This document shows positions 13,650 to 42,409 of a stretch of DNA of 64,000 bases, one piece after another. The translations under genes and the position numbers were made by a program. The DNA comes from Mugil cephalus. Lineage: Eukaryota; Chordata; Actinopteri; Mugiliformes; Mugilidae. The notes below the pieces were generated by a model. It made no database searches, was not told the origin of the DNA, and saw only the letters and a list, made by a program, of their open reading frames with translations. The stretch spans positions 15,772,197-15,836,196 of the forward strand of contig NC_061774.1 in NCBI RefSeq assembly GCF_022458985.1. The letters run 5' to 3'. Every line of letters begins with the position of its first letter. Position 1 is the stretch's first letter.

Positions 13650-13689
<40 letters not shown>
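13650..13689. repeat. (TA)n(TG)n compound microsatellite
   Basis: A short TA run passes directly into about 14 TG units. Confidence 0.95.
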
Positions 13690-13692
<3 letters not shown>

Positions 13693-14433
13693 AACATTTA
13701 TATGCAAAAGTGTACGCCGTGCTGTTGATTAGACACAAGAAAACAGCATGCATTGTTTTTTTCATTAAACAGACACATCATGTCTGCCCCAGTATTTATG
13801 GCATCTACAGCAGCACTCCAGCGTTCGGACACTACGGTCTGTCCCTTCCGCTCTATAAACATTTTCTTTATGGCAGAGGAAGTAAGAGGAAGCCATACCA
13901 GACTATTACATGGATGAGCTGCATTTCTTAACCTCATCAACCTTTTACTCAGAAAGGTCGTGCTCAGTGACCGGAAGAAACTGTCAAAAGCTTAACATCT
14001 GTTTGGCTAACCTCTACTGCCCATCCCTTAACAACCACACTCAACCAGACACATATACCATATGTGTCTGTTTTCAAGAAAGAACTCTACTCATTGGAGC
14101 TTTTTACAAAAAAAAAAAAAAAAACAGACTCAATATTTATAGTGCTCACACAGAAATGGTCTGAACTATATTCAGAGACTACACGTGTGATCTACAACAG
14201 CTGGCACAAATGAGCTTATAGTAATAGAGGCAGAACATTCTGTAATGCTATATCAGCAACCACGTTAACAAGCAAGTTAATGCTCAGATCCAATTTTAAA
14301 TGTCAACTCCCAACACCATTCATGTGTCTAAAACTGCTGGTCAAATGCAAAACAACTGCCGGATATTTGTTTTATCTGGATATCCGCTATCTACACCAGA
14401 AGCCGTGAGGTTTTTTTGTTTTTTTTTAAATCA

Positions 14434-14480
14434 GATTAATCACAGGCTTGCTGAGGATTAATCAGTTAATCACGATTAAA
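14434..14480. repeat. GATTAATC-rich cluster
   Basis: Two GATTAATC copies (14434-14441 and 14456-14463, the latter within GGATTAATC) and a GATTAA follow each other at 14434-14480. Such phrases occur in degenerate fish DNA-transposon ends, and GGATTA is also the OTX/PITX homeodomain core. I cannot decide between the two. Confidence 0.4.
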
Positions 14481-15840
14481 CATCATTCATTTTTAATCTA
14501 TATTAGTCGCGTTTCATTTTTGCATGAGCAAACGAACTCAACAAAGAAGGGGATATACACACACTAAATGGATTTATTTAACACTTTCAACAGTTTCAAC
14601 AAAACAACTTAACAACATTTTTGTCTCTTTTTGGAATAATCTACCGATCATACTCCGCTTCCCAAAAGTTATATGCTGCCTCCACCACCCAGTTAAGCGA
14701 TCACATGATCAGAGGTAGTTTTTTGATAGGATGTTTTTCTTCTTCTTGAATACAAATCATTCTAAAACCATTTGTTTGAAATAAGTATTTGTAAAAGACA
14801 CTTTACTTGTGCCTTTCCGAATACCGTATTCTGGTTCGACTCCACCCCTTATTGGGATCGAAATCATCATCATGTTCTGCCGTAGTCAAGCCAGCCTACA
14901 TCATCTGTATCAGCTGCATTTAATGCAAAACATCAACCAATATTGTAAATACACCCATAATTATTATAATGGCTAATAAAGGAATACTTATTTTTAAACT
15001 TACATAGCCTAAATTAGAAGTGTAAGTCAGAAAACCAGGGTTTTCACACCTATTTTAAATTTTATTCGAATACAAATATTTTTTTCCCCCTCAACAAATA
15101 CAAATACTTTATGCTTTGCACACCCCTCGGAGAGGGACTACAAAAACAGACCGGTTCACTGGTAAAAGGTAAATACACTGTAAGACAGTAATAGGAGAGA
15201 TATCGCTGCCCTTTATAGAGGTTGTGAGGTTAAGCTGTCCGACTGGCAGACTTTGCTCTGGAAGGTGGGATATTTATTTCCATGTTGTGGTGAAGAGTCA
15301 GAGGAGCAGCTAAACCCAAGATCAGCGGGTCAGCCAAGTCTAGTCAAGTGGAACGAAGGGGCCGAACAACGGGCAGGCAGAGGCTAGAAAACTGAATAAT
15401 AACGTGTACAATACACATATCAAGAAACGGTAAAAAGAGTGAGAGAAAATGCAGAATAAGAACATGTGTGCAACCACAGCGGTGCAGAACGTTTGGTGAT
15501 GTCAGCATGTACGGATGGTAGCGCAATAATGTGTTCAGCTATCACACAGAGGTGAGCAGTCGTACGGGGTTATGGTGAAAGGTAAGAATGATTTCCTATA
15601 ATGTCCTTTTTGACATTTTGAAAATGAGCTCTTATGTCTCTGTATCAAGTCATGGAAAGTGGGTGAACTCTGTTTGTCCCCAGGTTTGTCCAGCGATAGC
15701 TGTGACCTTGCTAAAGAGTTTATTGATCCTTCTAGCACCTTATGTTGGCTGCATACGGAGCGTAGCTGGTAGAAACAGTCTGGTAAAACACTCCCAGCGT
15801 TTTGCTGCACAGTTTAAAAACAAATGAGCTTCATCCACTT

Positions 15841-16010
15841 ATTGTAAACAGCCTCAGCGTTGGTGCTCCAGTCCAGCCTAATGTGGGCCCCCAAGTACTT
15901 GTAGCGCTCGACAATTCTAGCCTTCTCATCCGTGATTTTTATGAGCTCGGTTGCAGTTTTTTGTCGTCCACCATCTCCTTGGTCTTGTTAACACGTAGGA
16001 GCAGATGTTG
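15841..16010 (-). pseudogene. LINE reverse transcriptase C-terminal fragment
   Basis: On the minus strand 15841-15905 reads RYKYLGAHIRLDW followed by STNAEAVYN. This is the YKYLG...LDW...N...LYKK signature found just downstream of the reverse transcriptase in L2/Rex-type fish LINEs. Further upstream on the same strand NKTKEMVDDKK resembles the preceding NKTKEMVVDF motif but is shifted in frame, so the copy is a short, decayed 3' fragment. Confidence 0.65.
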
Positions 16011-18989
16011 CCTTTAACTATGTTTCTGCATCCAAGGTTTTTGCCATGGCGAAATCAGTGAGATGGCAACTCCATCCAGTCCTTTCCATAAAAATGCGAT
16101 TAAAGACAGTATGAAAAGAGCTCTGTTCTCAGAAACAATAAAGTAAATGAGAACGCTTATTACCGTTCTGGGTTTTCTCGTTTCATTGCACTAAGTCTGT
16201 ATAATTTTTAGAGATTTCCACTCCCGGCTGCCTGCCTTTCACCTGGCTCCGTCTCCACTCCACTCACCTGTTCACACTCAACCAGCGAACCCTGCAGTAT
16301 ATTTCTCCGGGTATACAGCGCTCATCTGCCAGGTTGTCTTTGTGCCTAGTGTCGTAGCTTCCAGCATTCAGTTCCTCTCCAGTCCTGTCTTGCTTTTTAA
16401 ACATTGCCTGTTTTGGGGATCTTACCTTAGCTGTTCTATGTGCTTTGTTTACTTGCCTGGTTTTTGTTATCTTGTACCTGCATTTTCTTTGCCAGAAAAG
16501 CCCTTCTGCTTTTACATTTGTATTCTCAGGAGTTGAACTCATCTCCACCTCCGATAAAGCCTTAAGCACGTACTTTTAGGGGTACATGTGAGTGAATCAT
16601 TGCTGTGTCACATGGATAGATACATCTGGGTGCACTGTTCAGATAACGCTTTGGGACATAGTATGATAAAGGCTGTCCACTGTCATTTATCTTCATTTGT
16701 TGAGTTCATAGGTTGAGGTGCTAACACAAACACTCATTGATTTGGAGGGAGAGAGACGTAGAGTTCAGTCCATGTAAGAATGACAAGATATCAGTGTGTT
16801 AACATGGCTGTAGCAATAAATCCTGTAAGGGGGTTTGTCCTCATTGCTCCTTTGTGAAAAAGCCAGAAAAAACTCTCTATTTATGTTTCCAAACGCTTCT
16901 TAAACTTTTAACTTGAGGTAAACATTTGTCATTCTTTGTTTTCCTCAAAAGTTCAGGACCACTGGCTTTCTTGCTTAGTGGTCTTAGTGCGCTCTTGGCT
17001 TTGGTTCAGATGGCTGTCGGCTATTTATAATTCCCAACCAATTCAAGAAACAAACAGCGCTCCCTGAAAATTCCTGTCCTGCCAGAGCCAAAGTAGATTT
17101 TTTGAACATTGTTGGTTTTTCAGGTTTAATCCTTTGCAGTATTTTTTGGGTTTGGTCACACTTGTAACGGATACAAATGGGGAATGTAGGACATTTCAAT
17201 CAAGTACGAATTACTTTTAGTTATTACATCTTTTCTTTTGCTTCATTGTTAACTAGTTTTCATGCACTCCTGATCACAGCTTACTGGCTTTCTTACTGAC
17301 TGTCTTTCTGTGTAAGATATGAGGACTTTAACAATGGGGAGAACCTACACAATGATAACTATGTAGAAATAAGTAATTTCCAATCATAAGTCTGAAGATC
17401 CAATACTGAACAGTGCAAATAAAGGAAAAACTTCAGGATTGAAAGTGGGAAATGGCGTGGCTTGATAAATGGCAGCCATTTGGCCTTTTGGGAGGCCATT
17501 TGTATAAAGAGGCTAGAGAGTGGTGACTGGTCGTGCAGCTGCACACATCTTTTTGTCTGTATCTGCTTCATAGGAAAGAAATTACAATTGCCTGGACAGC
17601 ATGTCAAGAGAGGCTTACTGGCATCAAGTTTTCATTGTTTACCTGGCAGCAGCGAGAAGAGGAGCATCCCGGAGAATCCACCATGACCAGAGGAAAAAAC
17701 AAATAAAAAATGGGGAAATGTGGTTATGCTCTGGTCCTTGTTATTAAGAATGAATGATAAAAACTAAATTCACATAGTATGTAAGGAAGTCATGGGATGT
17801 CGTTTGCGGGTGGTTTTTGGCAGGCACAACAAAGGTGCGTGGTAATGGCAAAGGATGGGAGACGAGGGACCTGCAAGATAAAGATGGAAAAGCAGCGTGA
17901 GCCGCTTCCAGTTGAAGTCAGAGGACTGACCAAGGGTTTTAAATGATCCAATCCCACAGATAAAAAAAAAAGAATGAAAAGTTTATCAGTAACGGAAGTC
18001 CAGGAATGACTTTCATTCATCAGCCTTCACTTTCCCCACACAATGAATCCGTTGTGTTGTCCTGCAGGATTTCTGCGAGTCTGGCTGGGGCAGCCTGCAT
18101 TGACAGAAAGGATTAGGCCCAGTGCCAACGGCTTCATTTGATTGGTTCTCTCGCCGCAAATGCCTGTCTATCACCACGAGTCACAAACATAAAATCCTTT
18201 TTTTTAAAAAAAAAAAAAAGAAAAAAGAAAAAAAAAAGCATAAATATTTAGCAAAAGTTTTATCGCAGCCTGCAACTGAAAACAGAGCGAAGACAGCAGC
18301 TAATGCGCTGCCAGAAAGACTTTCATGTTTGCAGCTGCCTGGAGGCCAAACATGTGACAGGCACAGTATCTTTGTCTGGGAAGGCTCATTTCACAGCACA
18401 CTGGGGAGATTATTGTGTCGCTTCTTTCATAATCCTAACAGGATTTCTCCAGAATCAAGGATTTGTTACATTTGCAACAAACTGTACTCTGTGCTGACAG
18501 GGAATTTCTCCGTGACTGAGTGAAAATCACTTTAAATACACGTATTAGATCAACAGTAGCGATACTTGAAATAAGAGCTCTAATCTATCCACCTTCTTAT
18601 AGCTGCCAGTGTTTATAATGTTTACTACTTTCACATACTGATAAGATGGTAAGACAGATCACAGCATTAAGATATTCCCATTTATTCCCCCACAATTATT
18701 TACCACAGGAGGAAAATAAACCTACATTCCACTCAGTTACCTTTAATATAACAAGCAGGTAATTACACCTCGGCTCGGTTAATAAGAACATTTAGAGCGA
18801 CTGTCTTAAGGTTTGTTAGAGCTAGAATTGAAGAAAACATCTGTGAGACAACAGGTCACACTCAAGATCACTTCTCCAGTTAATTGTTCACTCGTGAGAA
18901 TTTGAAGTGTGTGTGTGAGAGTGAGAGTGTGCAAGTCACCACAAATGCTCGTTGCTACACCCCACTGATAATGACCTCCAGAAATGCTT

Positions 18990-19570
18990 CCTACTGCAAA
19001 GAGCCGCTGGAGCTACTGCAGTCTGATTCATCCCTAAGCCTGTAACCCCGGTCAAGGACCAAACCAATATTAGACTAAATTCACAAAATACCGGCGCTGA
19101 CGCCCACCCCATCTTACACCTATGAATTATTTAGCGAGCTAGAGCACATAAACTCGACTTGTCCATCAGCCATAAATAATCACTGAACTATTGTCTGGCC
19201 TCTCAAGGCAGTGATCCAATAATGTGCCGCCACTTATCAATCTCCTCAGTTCCAATTAGTGCTGCACAAGTCCCGAGTTTCTGAAGTTGATCCCATCTCG
19301 GATTTAAATTATGAATCAGGCCCTCACCAGGCGCTGTTAATCAGATAGATTAGGTAAAAGTTAAAGAAGTAAAAATTCCTCGAGCATTAACAGCACATAG
19401 CCTGATATTTCAGAGCTCATTGTCTCTGAACTTGACTCTTTAATTCCATAATTATTATAATAATTAAGCCGTAATCAAGACTCGACATTTGAGATGCAAC
19501 ATCCCAAAGGCTAAGATGTAGCTACAACATGGGGGAATAGTCTAAACTAATTAAGTCTAAATAATGTTTC
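18990..19570. other. Candidate conserved non-coding element
   Basis: About 580 bp of repeat-free sequence rich in CATAAA, TAATTA, CCAAT and AATTATTTAG-type phrases, with no coding frame on either strand. The texture (mixed composition, many homeodomain-type cores, no low complexity) is that of vertebrate developmental enhancers. Conservation is not shown; this is inference. Confidence 0.28.
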
Positions 19571-21250
19571 ATTCATTTACTCCAGATGCATAAATCAATA
19601 TTATCAAGTTCAGTGCCCTCTGTATTAATGTGCGTGCTGGTAGGTTGTCTACTTTGTGATATCGACTAAATGTAAATAACATCCACAGTTTTTCATCTTT
19701 ATATTAATTAATATTTCAAAATGTAGCTGCATATTACAACCGTAAATGTATTTTTTGTTGTTTGTTTGTGTTGTGAGATGTCATACGCAATTAACTGCAT
19801 CATCCAACTTTAGGGAAAATTTAAGAGGATTTTTGTCTTAAAGGATTAATAGAATTCTGAACAGATAATCTTATCTGAAGCGGATGTGGCCGGAGACAAT
19901 GGATTACATCCCTGAGTATCCGCATCATTGTCTATTAGCATAAGACAATGCTTATTGTTTTAATAAGGGGAGGCAACGTCTACTAGACAATCTAAATGCA
20001 AAGTTCAGATAATAAAAACAAGAAAGATACGAGCAGACTGAGGAAATGCACTGGCTGGCAGCAGCAGTGGTGTTATCCACACAGAATATTGGAGAGCTAC
20101 AGAAGAGGCAGCGTATTTACCCTCCTCCTCCTCGGGGGCTCTCTGTGACGTGTCTGATTTTTCTGAACAGCCTTTACTATTTGTATTCATAATGAATAAG
20201 ATAACTAATTGCCTTCTTCCTTGGTAAATCTTCTGTAGAGTCTGATCAGGTTTCCATATCTGCTACATTAGCTATAGACCGTTATCCTATTCTTAGTAAT
20301 GAAGTATTTTTGAATGTGCTTCAGTTGTGTGGAACAAGACCATTTAAGTGATGTTTTTTAGGCATTTTTCTCAGACTTAATTTACAACTCAACCAACACA
20401 GATCAACTTCAATGCATGAAAGTTTTCTGGACCAGAAAGAGTACATACTGTGAACTGATCAGTCGCAGCCTTCTGGAGTATTATTGGCCATTAGCGACTA
20501 CTTCTTCTTAAAATTGTGTTACATTGCCTTGTTTGGTTTCATTCTTTTTGGCACAACCTCACTAGTATCATTTTACAATTATTTTTTCATTTTGACGAAC
20601 TGTATTAACACATCGGACCTAGAAGCACAAAAAGAGAACCATAAAATCTGAGTAGGAAAAAAGTTAGATTTGTCACTGTGAAAACCACAAACATGTTGAA
20701 TGATTTATAACTTAGAATGCAAATTAAATTTCAAAAGCTTATGTACAACTTTAGCAAACAACAAAGTTATCTATAACTATTTCCATTAAAATGCAGGAAA
20801 TGCACCTTCCATGGCTATTTACAATCATTTATGAAACTATTTTAAAGCCGGCTAGTGATCTCTGCTTGCTGGCATTTTCCTTTCCACCATTCCACCAGAC
20901 GCACACCAATGTGACGACAATATTCAGACAATTTAAAAACTGGTCTATAGGTTGAAGTCGGTGCTTTCTACAAAAGTCGAAACAGAGACTCAGTGACGCT
21001 GCGTCTTGCTGCTACGTCGTCTTAAATTGGGCATGTGATTTGGACGCACCGGCGCATCAGTCGGCTCCAGAGGGTTAAAACCACTGACAGGAGAGGTAAA
21101 CCATCCTGTCAGTCTGATGTTCTGCACGGGAACTTCTGCACATGGCATTGGTGTTCTCCGTCCCATAGCACACTGCTTTATGGGAGCAGCCAACCCCAGC
21201 AGGATGCAGCCCAACACACACACAAAATAAACAGCTTGGGAACAACTCAC

Positions 21251-21276
21251 AAAAAAAAAAAAAAAAAAAAAAAAAA
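21251..21276. repeat. Poly(A) tract, 26 nt
   Basis: Uninterrupted A run; the ORFs crossing it are poly-Phe or poly-Lys artefacts. It could be the tail of a retroposed sequence, but no gene-derived sequence precedes it that I recognise. Confidence 0.9.
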
Positions 21277-22654
21277 CAGCAGAAGGTGTTGAACGTGCCT
21301 CCAAATTCACTAGCTGGCTGACTAGCTGTTGGGTTAGTCAGTTGGTTTTTCTGTCTCTTACAATTCACACTGAAGGAAAAATACCCAGTATCATGAAATG
21401 CAGTGTCCCTCCAAGATAATGATAAACTGTCAGAGCGCAGGCCTAGGAGAGGAATAAGTAAAAGGTCATTTCCCCCACACCCTGAGGCCAGGTAAGCTGC
21501 TGCCGACTGGGACACTGGAGCAGAGTAGGTAAATGATGCCTTGACCTCAAGTGCCAGAGAAAATGTTGTCATCTGTTGGCTGCAGGGTGATCAGAGAGCG
21601 TCTGGCTAGCCCTCTCTCCCTTGTAACGGCCGCATGACTATTCTTATCCACCCACCATCCCTCCGTGCGCCCCGGCCTTTAGCAATCTACCGAGAGCTGT
21701 AGCCATAGCAACGGGGAGGCCTGCCGATGCCCTCGGGGATCATTTCTTGACAGAATTCCTCAGTGCCCTCTCTCAGTAAAAGGTTGCCCCCTCTGCTGAA
21801 TAACTGTGCATCTTTGTAGACGTTTAAGCGCCGGTGTCCGCCGGCTACCATTCGTTGTCGCGCGCTTCCGCTCAGCTCTTCCTCGCCACTTATTTTGAAT
21901 GCCAAATCTGATTTCTAATTTGTGGGAAGAGGTACAGGCTGCAAAATTCTGTGTGGCGTCCTAGAACACCACAGGATAAAAACACAGAGGGAGAAAGGCT
22001 GTATAATATTGATACATTCCTCTGAATCTGATCTGTTACTTGTACTATGAGAAAGATGTTGGTGGCGATGCGCAGTTTCAGCCGCATTTCAGTTCTCGTT
22101 TGATGTCGATATGTACAAAAAGACTCGACCACAGAGACTCCGCTACAAATAGACCACATCAGAGTGTGCTGCTCATATTGTCTCCTTGCTTAACTTCACT
22201 TTCTCTGTATTTGAGAAGACGTACAAAGGTGTTTCTGACACAAACAGACAACTCTCCCTGACAACCAGTCGGCCACGTGGAGCTTTTAAACATCCACCAG
22301 AATGGCTGCGTCCTTTCGGTAACCGGGAAGGTAGACAGAGAGCGAAAAGAGTGAGACATTAGAGGGGGCAAAGAGAGTAAGGACAAATGAGAGGAGAAGT
22401 GCTCTGTCAGAATCCACTGGGAGAATCAAAGCACAAAATAATCACTCTCAATCAAAAACGTGTAATCTTTTTTAGAGGCGCCACCAGTTGGCGCAGGATC
22501 ATTTGTCACCGCTGTGCACCTTTGTTACAGCATTTGCGAGTCAGCTGAATATCAAACACAGACATTTTAAAATTATGAGTATAATTGAAATTCAAAGCAC
22601 TTGTAATACAATGGATTTTTTAGTCGCGGACTGATATCTATCATAGCCCATCTA

Positions 22655-22750
22655 TCATAGACTTAGACTTAGACAGACTTTAATGATCCATGAGGGAAAT
22701 TACTCACCGTAGCTTCGTTGCACATGAAAGTAAACACTCATAAAACCACA
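22655..22750. repeat. Teleost interspersed repeat fragment (ACTTTATTGATCC family)
   Basis: Contains AGACTTAGAC repeats then AGACTTTAATGATCCATGAGGG-like sequence, a degraded form of the fish repeat phrase TTTATTGATCC..GGGGAAATT. A second, less similar copy lies at 46963-47030. Confidence 0.5.
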
Positions 22751-23836
22751 AGAAAGATAAATAAAATGAGATTAAATTAAGGTAAAATAAAAATAAGCAG
22801 TGTAATTAAAAAAATGTACAGAATTAACATTGTGAAAATATACAAAAGTAGTTAGTAAAATAGTGTGAAAGGTACACTATAGGTACATCGAACCTGACAC
22901 CGTGACACAAGGTAGAGATCAGTGATGCTTCACTGGAATTGTTAATGAATCACGCTCCCTCATGAGACCATGTTATCAGAAACAACAAGTGACAGGAATA
23001 TGAATCTGGACTATTGACTCATGTGACTCAGTCTCCCGTTACTGATGGTTTGTTCTCCGCCTGTGTCACTCAAAAAGGTATTTGCTCTCCACAGTGAACC
23101 CATGCATAACAATCCCGAGCAGCACACTGCCATCTTCCCTCCTTATCCGTCTCTCTTTCTGTCTTAGCCCATCTGCAGAATTAAAATCACAATCAGTGTC
23201 TCGCCTTCAGAGTCCTACAGATCACAGATATCCATGGGCAAAAAAATAAATATCTGGTTCTCTTTTCTCTTCTCACACAACAATTTCCATTTCTTTTTTT
23301 TTTTTCTTTCCGCCACAAAACACAGAAGCCCACATTCCACATACACACTCGCACTCGGTCTTTCAGTAATCTTGCTTTCACTGCCTCCCACACAGGCATC
23401 TGTAAAAGAGCATGTGTGGATCACAGCAGTAGCTCGGTCCACACTGGCAGATTCAGAGACCTTAATGCATTACATCCCCTGTGTGCATTATGTAACAGGT
23501 CGTCGATAATTGCATTTAATTTTCGGAAAGGCATGCCTCAAATGTCGGATACTTTTAGAAGACGAACGTCATTGTAAACACCTATTTCTCCTTTCATCCC
23601 TTGAATTTCACGCTACAGAGCCAGGTTTTATACAGTGCAAACAGTTCACCGTGGAGGATGTCTGGAGTTGTAATCTTGAATGCAACAATTTTCAGCTCGT
23701 TTTTTCGTGTCGCAGAAGCGGTGCGAGATGTGCTTAGATAAGCTTAGCACAGCAAAGACTTCAATACGCATTCTCATATTTTACATCTTACTTCTTTGCT
23801 TGCATCCCCCCCTCTTGCCTCCTTTCTATTGAGCAG

Positions 23837-38766
<14,930 letters not shown>

Positions 38767-41265
38767 GGATATATCTGGCAGGAATGTAATCAGAACAGAA
38801 CTGGAATGTGGGTGACTGTTCTATCCAAATTCATTATTTATTTATTGTTTACAATTTTTACAAAACGTGCAATGAATCATCCTCAACGCAACTGTTCCAT
38901 CCCATGTTTACAGGCCCTGAGGTAGCCTTGTGGATCTTGTTTCGAATATAAAGATACACCAAACTAATGCACAATGGAATAAGTACCCTACAACAGACTG
39001 GGTGATACAGGGCTAATCACCTCATATCAGTATTCACAATATACATAGGTCATTAAAGTATAATATTTATATGTAATGTATATTTGAGTTGTCTCTACTT
39101 AGCAAATAATATAAAGTTTTGTGAAGAAAAAAGGTGAAAAATATATTTGAAATGTATTGAATTAAGAGGAGTATAAAAATTATAATACATCAGAAATAAA
39201 TGTATGCTTTGGACAAAAATATTTCAGAGATCTTGTCGAGTAGCGACTTCTGTAAAATGCGTAGTCCAAAGGGTTGGTTGGTTAGATGGTGATGTGTTTA
39301 TTTGTTGAATTTTCTAACTGTTGTAATGCAAAACTGATCTCTGTTGGATCTCATGTTGACAGTGTCCAAAGTACTGATACAAGACTGAAAATGTACATGA
39401 CAGTGTTGGTAAATGAAAAGCGCAGGAAGAACTATACTTATCCACAGAGGCCCATTTTCTCAACACAATAGAGCAGGTATCAAACACCTGTTTAGTGCAG
39501 ACAATGTAGCAGACACTCAAGTCACGATCTTATCTACTGTACAGTATTGAGTGTTGTTACCTCACTCAGCTGTAAACAAAACATACCCACCATGTACTTA
39601 AAAACACAAGCAGTGTATTTTACACCACCATTATCCTATAGCTCTCTTGCATCACACTGGTAGTGAATTATAGTGTTAAATCTAGACATCCACCTGCAAG
39701 AGAGAATGTTCTCACTAGGATTTTGCACAACTTCTGGGATGAGATCTGAGGTCGAGATGAATCCTTTAATGTTGGATTTGGTGTTTTTTATTCACTGCTG
39801 CTGGAAAACTCACTTGAGCCAACACCACTAGTTTTTCATTATTCATCCTCAAAGCGAATGCTGACCCATTTCAAAAGATTCCTTTGTTCTTATTCAGGTT
39901 TTCAGATACAATATAAACAAGTTTGCTTTCTATGTGCTGTTACACATTGTGCAATTTAGCAAATATATAAGAAACACACAAAGTAGTTTTCTATGTATTT
40001 TAATAAAACTAACACATCATTTCCTGTCTGAAATCTTCTTTGTGTCTCATCCTCTTGTTATTCCTGGAAGGCTTTATAGTTGTGCCAGCCTAACATGTAT
40101 AGTGGAAATACTATTAAAAGAAAGTGCTGTGAAATCAAATTAACATACTAGGCTGCCACAACACAAAAATCCTGAAATGTGTCAATCTGTTTCTTTTAGT
40201 CATTTCAATCAACTTAACCCAAGTATTTTGTTAAATACTACATGATACGATCATCCACACTGCTGAAGCTATTATAAGACGGGCGATACAGAATACTGAT
40301 GCTGAATGCCATGCATTCTGTAAATTAAAACAAACCAATGTTTCAATTAACCTTAATACTTTTTAGAAGTATATTTACTTAACACATTTAATAAGATTTA
40401 ATTTGATTCAAAAGGGAAACATATTTGCTTCGCCGCACATCTGTCTGAGATTCAAAACACGTTTGTGATGTTTAAGGGCACTCTCTTTTAATAATTTTTC
40501 CTCTACTGTTGATGTGGCATTCCCATTACCATACACAGTGTTTTCCCTTCCCCTGTACTGCATGTTTTCCCTTTACATATTCAGAGGCAGAAACTTGAGC
40601 GATGACAGGAGATGGTACTGTTTATGCAGATCATTTTCCACTTCAAACTGGAATACATGGCAAAGAGTGAAAGGGTGTGGTGGCAATATGTTCGTGTTTT
40701 GCAAAAGATATTCAATATGGAAATGTATAATTTTTTCACTGTACATAAATGTAAATAATACGACAAAACATTTGAAAGATTAAGAAAGGCTTTTAACACA
40801 TCACTTGTAACATTGAGATTTATTCAAACTATTCAATATTTTGTAAATAGGACAAGATAAAAAACATGTCTGTAAGGTAATTATTTATAGTAGTAATGTA
40901 ACATAGAGACTAATAGTAAAACATATATTTTAAAGAATATATTATGAGCATAAAGCATGGGACATGTTTATTTTTATAAACAACAGTATCTGACAATATT
41001 CTCTCATCAGCACTTGAACATTTCAACATTACAGCAAGCATTTACAGTGGTTGTCATTGCTACGTTGCTTTGCCAAACTGTGTGGATTAGTCTGTGTTTC
41101 ATTCACACGATGAGCCCACCATGACTTGATCCATTGTTTCTTTATGTACACCTATTCATCCCTGTCCTTATTTACTGTCAATGATCTTGTCGTCACTGTG
41201 GTCTTCTGTCTGTGTACAAAGTTAACTCATGTTTTAAGAGCAATAAAGTATATTATATAAACTCT
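38767..41265 (+). other. frmpd3: frmpd3 3' UTR
   Basis: AT-rich sequence without a coding frame. AATAAA signals lie at 39195-39200, 40002-40007 and 41242-41247; the last is followed by the end of the AT-rich tract and is the likely distal site. Three TGTANATA Pumilio-type elements cluster at 40740-40747, 40750-40757 and 40842-40849. Confidence 0.6.
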
Positions 41266-42400
41266 CGCAGAGAATTTGGAAATGACATTGCATGCACTAA
41301 ACTTATGGTAATGTCAGGGCATCCATTAGAAGGACTTCAAACACACTGTGTCACATGAACGATTCCAGGATATGTCTTTCTTCTACTGCAAGCTGGTTCT
41401 TAATGTTGTGGTTGCTCTGGCAAAGACTGATGTTGACTCAGTGCAAACTGACTTGACACGGCGGTGAAACAGTTTGACATTTGATATGGGCTTGCTTTAG
41501 TTTGTAATATTCTTCAATATTTGAAAAGTAGATCTTAGTCAAACTAAGAGCCAAGAGAGCCTCTTAAAAGAAAAACAATGCAGTAAGGTTGTGGGCACAT
41601 ACACAAATGTTAATAATAATTACAATTGTTATGTGGTAAAAGTCAGTGGATGTTAGTGATGAAGCACACTCATTATTTTAAACACCGGTCAAACCTCATC
41701 GTTATGATGTAAAGAGACTTTAGTCACAATAGACATCTTGACATAGTGAGAAGGGCATGTGCAATTAATTATAAGGTTAAATTCTATTTAGCTGCTTCAT
41801 TTGTAGTCTTCTGGAGGTTGGTTTACTGTCTCACTGCCAAGACTTAATGTGACTAATTGTAAGATTTCGTTGTTATGATAATATGTCTCCTTTGAAAATG
41901 TTTATATGGTTAGCAGCACTTTTCCCAACATGTAGTTTTCATTCTTACCTCGTGCAGGCACAGCTGGTTTGCTTATGCTCTGTAAACGTCGCCATATTGG
42001 ATGTGAGGAAGGGCACGTGCTTTCTTTAAAAAAAAAAAAAAGAAAGAAAGAAAGAAAGAAAGAGAGAAAGAAAAATGGGATTTGTTTGCTTTTTATATAA
42101 TTGTGTTTGTAAAAAATAAAATAAAACACATAAAAAATCTTTGAAAGAGTTGACACAGTGTCCTACATATGCCCGGATAGGTGATAAACAGAGAAGACAC
42201 GCTGGACATAAATTAGTTTTTTTTGTTTGTTTGTTTGTTTTTTTTTAAATAAAACGATTTAGGAAACAAAAAAAAGATACACTGTTAACCGCAAATAAGC
42301 TGTACACGTAGCCGTGACTTTTGTGGGAACTGGTTTGTGTTTTTCTTCTTTTAGCACGTATGCGCTCTCCCGATGCGTTTCCAGAGTTACCGAGAGGCTC
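41266..42400. other. frmpd3-prps1 intergenic region
   Basis: No gene seen. It holds a poly(A)/(GAAA)n tract (42028-42075), a (TTTG)n/poly-T tract near 42219-42247, and a CGCCATATTGGAT segment with a YY1-like GCCAT core and a nearby CACGTG E-box around 41990-42020. Confidence 0.6.
42028..42075. repeat. Poly(A)-(GAAA)n microsatellite
   Basis: A-run followed by repeated GAAA units. Confidence 0.95.
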
Positions 42401-42409
42401 ATGTGACCC

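Larger units (their letters stand above)
1..23836. other. Long non-coding stretch upstream of the first recognised frmpd3 exon
   Basis: No open frame here has the splice context, codon pattern or protein similarity of a real vertebrate exon; the longest frames run through GT repeats, poly-A tracts or transposon debris. The stretch contains microsatellites, short palindromes, LINE and other repeat fragments, and several blocks of evenly mixed, repeat-free sequence that look like vertebrate conserved non-coding elements. Because frmpd3 exon 1 of this model begins at a good splice acceptor (pyrimidine tract then GAGCAG), at least one further 5' exon must lie upstream, so part of this stretch is probably frmpd3 intron and promoter. 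I cannot place that exon with confidence. Confidence 0.7.

Noticed and set aside
14831..14841. GGTTCGACTCC, a perfect tRNA B-box match
   Set aside because: No A box at the right distance upstream and no cloverleaf can be drawn; probably chance or SINE debris.
21075..21572. 165-codon minus-strand frame
   Set aside because: Contains a poly-Phe run from the poly(A) tract and no protein similarity.
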